From contig VTFK01000049.1 in the NCBI GenBank assembly GCA_009617715.1, positions 558,001 through 622,000 of the forward strand: a stretch of DNA of 64,000 bases, in the 5' to 3' direction. The notes under the pieces are model-generated. The model searched no databases and was not told the DNA's origin. It saw nothing but the letters and a program-made list of their open reading frames with translations. The translations under genes were made by a program, and so were the position numbers. Source of the DNA: Plectrocnemia conspersa (taxonomy: Eukaryota; Arthropoda; Insecta; Trichoptera; Polycentropodidae). Positions 56,234 through 64,000 of the stretch are shown here, piece after piece; within the stretch, counting starts at the first letter, position 1; each line of letters starts with the position of its first letter.

Positions 56234-59215
56234 ATGGACGCTACCCCGAAATGGACAAGGATGCCTGTCAACTACAACAAAAATTTCCGAAAGCAGTTGA
56301 CGAACATAAGCGATAACGAAGACTTATCCCACGAATACCACTTGTATTTTGCTCACTTTTTATTGAGATTCATAGGATGCGACACGATCACTAGGACGCA
56401 CTACGGTCCGAATCCATATATCAACACCGTTCTTTTCGCGGGACCGATATTTGTTATGATTTTTTCTGAGTTCGTTTTCATAAATGCTAATTTTGATAAT
56501 AAAGATTTAGTGACGGAGTGCATGGCGACTTTGTTTCTCGGATTCGCATTGGTGGTTAAGATTTTCGTTATCGTTTCTTATACGGCAGGTATAAGGACGC
56601 TGAAAGAGGAGACGAAGAAGGCTTATGACGAAGCCAAGCTCATCGGAGGAAATACATGGGAAATTATGTCTACGTATGCAAAAAAATGTTGGGTCATCAC
56701 CAGAATGTTCTACTATTTTTTGGTAAGTTTCGCAGTCTATTAAAATAACAATATTTAATATATATTTGACTATCTAAGTTTGATCGAAACAAAGATATTT
56801 TAGTGGGTGATGAAGATTGGCAATTATACATCGATTGAACCGCTTCAGTCAAAGTATTTATAATTAATTATATGTTGTTTGTTACGTATGAGATCGGTGG
56901 ACTATGCCCCGGACTATGCGTTCTTGCCGACTTTACGTCTGTGTTGCCAGAGTGCCGTCTAGTTCCTTGCTAAATAAATCTGAACCACACAGTACTTCAC
57001 CCCTAGCAATTTTTAATAGTAAAATTTAAATTGAGAAAGAGGCTGAGACCTTGGCGTTGGCGAATGTGTGAATGTTGCTCTACACGCGTTGAGGTCGGTG
57101 GAGCTGTTGTTTTGGTAGCACACAGTGTATTGGCGCAAAAGAAAAAAAATATATATCTCTCACTTCCTTAACTTTTGTGTTTCAAGAGCGCGACTAAATA
57201 AATAGGCTTCCCAAAATATCTAGATTTTTGAAAAAATGTACTAAAATTAAATCGAAGTGGATAATGCGCCTTTTCGCATACATTTAATCTAATAATACAT
57301 GTAAATTTCCAGATGTTCGTTTTTTTTGTCTACTTCGTGATTATAATCAAGACTTTTTCTGAGTTTGGCTTAGCAGCGCCTGCAAACGTGTATGGAATAC
57401 CAGCTGTAGACCTGCCGACATATTTTATTAATTTAGCGGTACAGTGCGCCTGTATGCTATTTATATGCAACTTGTTGACCGCATGTGCATCGTTTTTGTT
57501 CTACTTCGTCTTGGTCCTGTGCGCTAAAATGGAGAATTTGTGCGAAATGGTGGAAAATATAGGGGTTGGTGAAGATTTTTACACGACAGGTAAACTTTAC
57601 TGTAAGGAACTCTAATGAAAATCATATTTATTTGTATATAGCAGAGAAAGAAGTTGATTAGAAGTAGATATTTAAATCTAAAAGATATATAAAAATGATA
57701 TATACAATATTTTTAATCAGCTTTTGGATAAATAATGTTTAAAAAGATTATGGAAAAAATATTAAAAACCTAAGTATTTCGATTTTTGAAATTTAAACTT
57801 AAATGGTAAAATATATTTTTGCGATCGATAACGTCACATGAAAAAGTTAGTTTATTATCAAAACCTCCCGTTTTCATCAAAAAATTTATTGTATATCATG
57901 TTTATTTTTTGCTATAGACGATCATGGTAATACTGTGATTGATCAAAAGTACACGGACGAATACTTAAAGAAATGTGTTACAATTCATCAATGGATTTTA
58001 AGGTCAGTGAAAAGGATCAAGTATACATATATTGTTTTATCTTTAATTTTATTTTTGTTACAGAATGGTCTCGTTGGTTAACCAAACTTACAAGCTAGAA
58101 AGCTTATCAGAAATTGCATGCACGACACTTGTAGGATGCATGTCGCTTTATCAAATTATGGAGGTTAGTTTTTATTTAAAATTAATTCGCTTTTCAAAAT
58201 AAGCAATTTTAATTAATTTTTTAGGGTTCTGGAGAAACAATGAAATATTATCCTTATTGCATAGCTTGCATGTTGCAAATCTTTTCATATTGCTGGCTTG
58301 GAGACATGTTAAAATATACGGTAAGAAACTGTCACTTCTGCATATTAAAGAAGCAATGTTCTCATGTCACTGATGTTACGAAAGTTTTTTAAAATAAATT
58401 AATAAAAATCAATAATATTTGATTGTTAAAACAATAAAAAAATAATATATTCTTGATATTATTAACTCAAAAAAATAAAATATAAATCAAGTTCGATGTA
58501 AAAAAAACACACGTCATCATATTGTAATTACATCGTCTAGTACCTAGTATTAGGTATTTTTATTTCCCATGATTTTTTTATGAAAAACATACATTTTGCA
58601 CAACTTTTAACTTATTTTTTATATTTAAGATCTATGTTTAGTTAAGCATATTCTATGGATTATTTGGGTAAAAATATATCTGAATAGAGATAAATATATT
58701 TTTAGAAAGCAAATCGTGTTTGGTATACTAGATTTTGTTTTCACTTCACCAGCCATCCCTATCATAAAAAATAACCGTATTGTTACATTAGTGAGCTACG
58801 GTACTTCGCTTGTTTTAGAGTAATCTAATATGGGTCACTTGCTATTTTTTTTCTTTATTGTTGACATGCATGCGACAGTCGAGAATGAACCCTTTGAAGG
58901 TGACGTTATATAAATTAAAAATGTTACTTATTTAAGTGTATGAAATTGTGCTACGCTATAAACCAATCCAACTGGTACGTTCTAAACATATCTAACCAGA
59001 AGCTTGTCGGAATGATGTTGGGAAAAGCGCAGTGTCCTGTTCAGTTGACAGCAATTTTTACGGTGCTAAGTATGGAGTGTTTTGCATCGGTATGATTATT
59101 TTAAACTGAAATATATTATTTATATATAAAAAAAATAATAAATTTTTGATCGTTTCAGGTTTTGCAGACCTCGTATTCTTACTTCGCCGTTATGACTTCG
59201 ACGTCCGAAGAATAA
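56234..59215 (+). CDS. odorant receptor (7tm_6), OR-B, intact
   Basis: Seven exons: 56234-56722, 57313-57589, 57918-58002, 58064-58163, 58225-58320, 58937-59089 and 59159-59215. They total 1257 nt and 418 residues, with every exon the same length and phase as OR-A. Exon 1 differs from OR-A at about 27 of 163 residues. Those changes are concentrated in the second hydrophobic segment (about residues 64-86). The C-terminal region keeps SNWY, KAQCPVQLTA and VLQTSYSYFAVMTS. Like OR-A it should be an Orco-dependent tuning receptor. Introns are shorter than in OR-A because intron 2 lacks the TA and foldback insertions; intron 5 carries an R6 repeat. A possible polyadenylation signal, AATAAA, lies about 157 nt after the stop. 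No frameshift, stop or weak splice site was seen. Confidence 0.95.
58635..58770 (+). repeat. R6 repeat copy in OR-B intron 5
   Basis: 'aagcatattctatggatta', 'gggtaaaaatatatctgaat' and 'cacttcaccagccatcccta' match the pair of copies at 21.07-21.35 kb. Absent from the shorter intron 5 of OR-A. Confidence 0.65.
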
Positions 59216-59219
59216 TACT

Positions 59220-61040
59220 CTCGCGTCTAGTAGATTGAGTAGGTCAACGCTTGTCCTTTTATTAGCACTGTTTTATACGGATTATGCTAGTCTCCCACTA
59301 AGATAGATGGATCAATATTTGTGGAGAAAACATATTGATTGTAGCATTCGCAAAATAGTGATAGTAAATATAATAAAACCAACTATAAGGAAAAAATCTA
59401 CATAGAAAGTAGAAACAATTTGTTAAAGCATCACATTTTTTTAGCGACTTCGTAGAGCAAAAAGTCAGCTTTGAATGACTTTAAAACATACTACTCAATA
59501 TAGTATATTTATAATACAAGTAATTATTAATTATGTCAGTGATTTATCCGAGCTTTAAAAAATATTAAAAAATAAAATTGACGGAATATAAAAAACGAGA
59601 TTTTATTAGGGGCTTATTAAACTTAATTCTTTGGAGTCCTTTGTCTATGCGTATTGGATATTTGTTTTTTTTGCAGCTAGGACATTTTTTCAATTTATTT
59701 AAAATTAAATCCTAAAATTATTAATATAATAAATGAAATATATATTATAATATTAAAAGAATTACTATAAATCTTAAACTTTCTTAATATATTAAGATTA
59801 ATAGTAATATATTTTTTGAACTAATTTCAATTAAATTTTATTCAATTATAACAATAAAATTTCAATAAAAAATTACATTTTTAAAAATGATATTTTTTAA
59901 ATTAATATAATTCTTATACAATTTAATTCTGGCAAAATAAAATTTATTTTATATTATATAAAAGTTAAAAAATAGTTTTTTTTTAAATTTTATTTGTTGA
60001 TTGATCATTAAATTATTTAATTAAATATATTTCTGCAAAATGGCTTGGATAAAATAAACTTTGGACAGCAAAGGGTTAATGCTAAGAATTATATTATCGT
60101 GAAACTTTATATGTAAATTAAGTTATTTTATAGTTGGGATTTATATTTTTATTTAAGTAGTATACATAGTATTTATTGGTATTTACTTGTGAAATAAATT
60201 ATTATACTCAGACATGTGTTATCACTTTTTATGCCTTTAAATTAAAAGCGAACAGTTTTTTTTAAATTATGTTTATTTTAATAATAATATGTTGTCTTTA
60301 GCATTTAAACTCTAAAATAATATATGTTTTGGCATTTTGTGCTTCTACTTATATTTAATGTTGTTTTTATCGTAGTCACTGACACATGTAGTTTTGCGAG
60401 ATTATAATATTTTCTGGTATAAAATATTTATAATAGTTTTGTTATTAATTGTTGGTATTTGAAGGTTAATATGATTTTTTTAAGATAAGTATAAAAAGTG
60501 TATTATATATTATTTTTTTAGCCTTGTTTTGAATGAGTTGTAATTTAGAAAAAATATTATTACTGGTGTTACATCACTCCGGAAAGGCATATGTTTAAAT
60601 GGCTAATTTATTGTTTATAAATTATAATTTTATCTTTAGTTTTAGCACGCTTTTTCTACTAAATATCGGTCTAAGGGCCGCAATGGCGGCAAGCCCTTTT
60701 GAATGAAGTTCAAAAATAATCAGATTAAACGAATAGAATAATGAATGAAAAGTTCAAGTGCAAATATTTAACAAGAAAATGATAAAAAAATGCTAATAAT
60801 GCATCTCAAAAATAACAGGTAAAATTTTGTGTGTACTTCAAATATGTATTTGAATCAGGGTGACAATTTCGCATAAAAATAATGTGATATTTATTTGAAA
60901 GCCAAGTCATTGGACAAATATATTTGTAACGAAAAAATACCCAAATTTAAGGAGATTGTGAAAATTTAATTCGTGTTTTAGATCAAAATTATTTTTGTAT
61001 TTTGAGATAATAAAGCATAAAAATCCTGTGATTTTGATGA
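59220..61040. other. OR-B 3' flank
   Basis: Very AT-rich. Its end (about 60,885-61,035) matches 55,010-55,210 after OR-A and marks the far end of the duplicated unit. No gene. Confidence 0.6.
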
Positions 61041-64000
61041 ATAATCACACGGAAGATTTCATGAGGTTAGCGTATTTTTTAATTTTTTTTTTATATAATT
61101 TTTTAAAACAAATTTACGAATTATTTGTAATATATATTTTTAATTTTAAATATTATTGTACTAGTTTCAATATTCATTAAACCAAGTTTTTTATATTTAT
61201 TTAAAGAAAGAGATACAGATGCGTGAAGAGAAAAAACAGGTGACTCACTAAAAGTCGCTGGCATTTGAAGGGTTAAAAGAGAATATTCGAGAACAAATGG
61301 CTGCAATTCCACGCGCAATGTGCCAGCAAGTTTTCACAAATTTGAGGTCCTGATTTGAACAATGTTTGCAACGATATGGTGCACATCTGGATAATGGTAT
61401 TTTTAAGGTATGATTTTCCTGAATGTTTCCTTTAATATGAACTTAAAAAAATCGATAAGATTTATAGTTTTTTTTTAAATAATTTATTCCAAACCGCTCA
61501 TCTTAATTGCCCACCCTATGCAATCTTCCTAGCTTATTTATATTTTTTGATGATGTAATAAAATGTTTAAATAGCTTATTATATATTTAATAAGTCGATC
61601 CCAATCCTGAACAAGTTGGCCAAACTTGCTCTTTACTGTAGAAAACGTAGATTTTTTCATTGCACTTTTCTACAAATTAACGTTGAAAATCTTTGTGCGT
61701 AGTCATTCGGCAATCGTTTACCTGTCAGAAACAAAAATGTCAATTCATGAAATACTTAACTTTTAGAGCACTAATTCGTTTTTATTTCGAAACCCGTTTC
61801 TTTGCATTTATCTAAATTTAATTTAACCCATAATATATAAATAGGAAACTATCAGGATACAATTTTTTTTAGTTCTAACGACAATGAAATAGAAAGTGCC
61901 ATTTGTTCTAATAACTAATTAAATGCATTTTTTTTATAAAATATTTATGTCTATAATTTATATTTCTTATCCTTTACAATGTATGATATGTTAGAAGGTA
62001 TTATATACCATTTACATAATGCTTTCTCACATATCCTATTAAAGCCAACTAGAAATTACTATATCTGTAATCATGATTAATTTAATCCAATTATTTTTCA
62101 AAATCTGCGTGTATAACGTCCACTTGTACACCAGAGTGCAATTATTTCAAAACAATGCTAAAAAAAACCTTTTGGTTTATGACAGTGGATCGTGGTTGTC
62201 GGAAACCATGTTGCTGTTGCTGCAAGACCTATGTAAAAAAGACCGCGTCCCAGCTCTCCAGACGAACTTAATTTTCGCTCACAATTTTTCCAAAGCAAGT
62301 AACACAAGTCAATGTCGAGTCAGTAAGGATGACACTATAGCGATAGGTAAGTACTGTATAAGTACCCCACATCTGAACAAGGTAGGTTGTCTAATTTTGG
62401 GTATAACAATGACGTCTGAGAGTGCAGTATCTAAAACCCCTCGAGTTCCCCTCGGTCGTCCAGATCGATAGGCAAACCGTTAAGGTGTAACGATTACGGG
62501 GTTAATATTAACCGGCGTCCCTTTGATTAATGCACCGTTTTTGCCGTGTACTTCCATTTATCACGCGCGGATGTGTGCTAAACGGGGACAGTGGCTTTTG
62601 TGCGTTACAAAGGGCCTGTCACAGTTAACAAATCTACCCTTATTCATGGCAATTGTAAAGGAATTCCGCGATGAGCGAATTATGACTGAATATGGCATTT
62701 ATTAAGCTTATCAACGCCACAATGGGCGGTGATTGTATCAATTTCACGTAACACCTACTGTTCGCTTACCCCGTTTGCGAGCGAAACGTGACAATTATCC
62801 AGCTTGTATGACCGTTGTATACGTCCATTTGCCATAAGAAACTTTTGATCGATCTATTTACCACGTATTTACATACTAGGAATATATAACTATATAAAGA
62901 GTTTTAAAATATGTTTCTCTCTACCCGCATGAAATTATTCGTAAGCTTGAAGTGTTAAGGTTCAGAGGCTGAACAGCTAGTTTGAAGACGCCAAAGGTTT
63001 TTCAGTCGAAACGTAGTGCTTATCGAAGACCAAACACTACTTTGAACAACTCTTTTAAAACCCCATGATTGCAGAAGTATCCCAGCACACCTTGTATGTT
63101 AATGGTATTTGGATTCCCTTATGTAAAATATCTCCATTCTACTCAATATTATGCCACAAGGAAGATGTAGTTATATTTATCATCTGGTCTGCCCTTTTTT
63201 GGATGTAGTCTTATATGATTGATGATTCTAGCTTGTGATATTTATAATATACTACTGCTGTGTATTATTTTCGATTATATTTTTTAATTAGAATATTTGC
63301 TTAATATTTTAGTTTTAATTAGTATATATGGTCAATATTGTGGTCAGCGTGCACGAGTACACAAAGACGTCATTTGGGGAGGAGGGAGGGCGGGACATTT
63401 GCTATTGAAATACCAGTACTAAATATATGCTCCGATTTTGAGAACCTTATTTATATAAATATAAGTTCAAAGAACTGTATAGTTCTATTTGTGCACCGAA
63501 AATAGACTTAATAAATTGTCATTTTTATTTAAAAACATCTTTCTCCAACAATATAATAAAAATATGTCTTACTATTTTTACATGTAATTGTTTTCCGCAA
63601 TACACATCGAATAATTGGAGTAACTCTATATTAAAGATGTTGCGTTGGTCCCATTTTCTTTTATAGAAGCCGAGCGGAATTTTCCAGCGAAATATTTTCC
63701 CTCCAGCTCTTATAAAATCAAGGACTCTAAACTGTAACTAAAAATATTTTAAAATAGATAATAATATATTCCCCGCGTATATATAAAACCTATAATCGAT
63801 AACCGATTCACCTATCATCATAAAAATTCCCCGTCTGATTTCATTTTAAAGATTTTATCTATTTGATACGAATACTTAATTAGAGTTTTTACGAGAGGCG
63901 AAAGCACTCTCGTTCCTGATAGGACGCCATATATTATTATAGGATAATTGACGCGCAAAACGTCGTAAAAGTCACCCCTATATATAATATTTTTGAGCGA
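61041..64000. other. intergenic DNA without a recognisable gene
   Basis: AT-rich with a GC-richer island at about 62,170-62,830. A 132-codon plus-strand frame there (62,073-62,471) has no recognisable motif. 'aaagacgtcattt' with a G-rich run at about 63,364 is an R2 end fragment. Confidence 0.45.

Noticed and set aside
62073..62471. 132-codon plus-strand frame
   Set aside because: Composition changes sharply along the frame and no domain or exon border is recognisable. Chance is likely.

Overview
This is a stretch of insect nuclear DNA: very AT-rich, with small spliced exons bounded by GT/AG, many decayed DNA transposons (piggyBac, pogo/Tigger, hAT) and non-LTR fragments, and a set of genes of the insect odorant receptor family (7tm_6), which is restricted to insects. 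The order cannot be settled from the sequence alone.

Gene content is sparse. Reading exons by hand on both strands gives: (1) a six-exon chymotrypsin-fold gene on the minus strand (471-2257), whose catalytic His and Ser are replaced by Gln and Phe, so it is a serine protease homolog (pseudoprotease); (2) a seven-exon odorant receptor on the minus strand, here OR-C (2913 to about 8809), with every exon open but no in-frame ATG, and with interspersed repeats lying directly upstream; (3) an odorant receptor pseudogene, OR-D, on the plus strand (about 41.7-44.5 kb), of which only the promoter, the first codons and the last exons survive; (4) two intact tandem odorant receptors on the plus strand, OR-A (50021-54353) and OR-B (56234-59215), each encoding 418 residues. 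OR-A, OR-B and OR-C share the same intron positions and phases, so they descend from one ancestral gene. OR-A and OR-B also share upstream and downstream flanks, which defines a tandemly duplicated unit of about 6 kb with a reverse-transcriptase fragment between the copies.

Between OR-C and OR-D (about 9-41 kb) I find no convincing gene. The space holds several dispersed repeat families: R1, rich in CACTAGTG-like motifs; R2, starting near GACGTCATTTCAG with G-runs; R3, a foldback family; and R4. It also holds a 928-bp non-autonomous piggyBac-like element flanked by TTAA, a truncated non-LTR element, a Tigger-like transposase relic with its terminal repeat, a hAT C-terminal relic and a pogo/jerky-like relic. 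Interspersed GC-richer, low-repeat islands carry no open gene. Intron 2 of OR-A contains very long (TA)n tracts, a foldback element with a perfect 70-bp palindrome, and a stray 20-bp copy of the start of OR-A exon 2.

Functionally, the receptors would be ligand-binding subunits of Orco-containing odorant-gated channels in olfactory neurons. The protease homolog would be a secreted, non-catalytic protein. Nothing links the two beyond adjacency. I did not see a new molecular system. The most informative signals are the birth, divergence and decay of the receptor copies, the dead protease, and the repeat structures around them.
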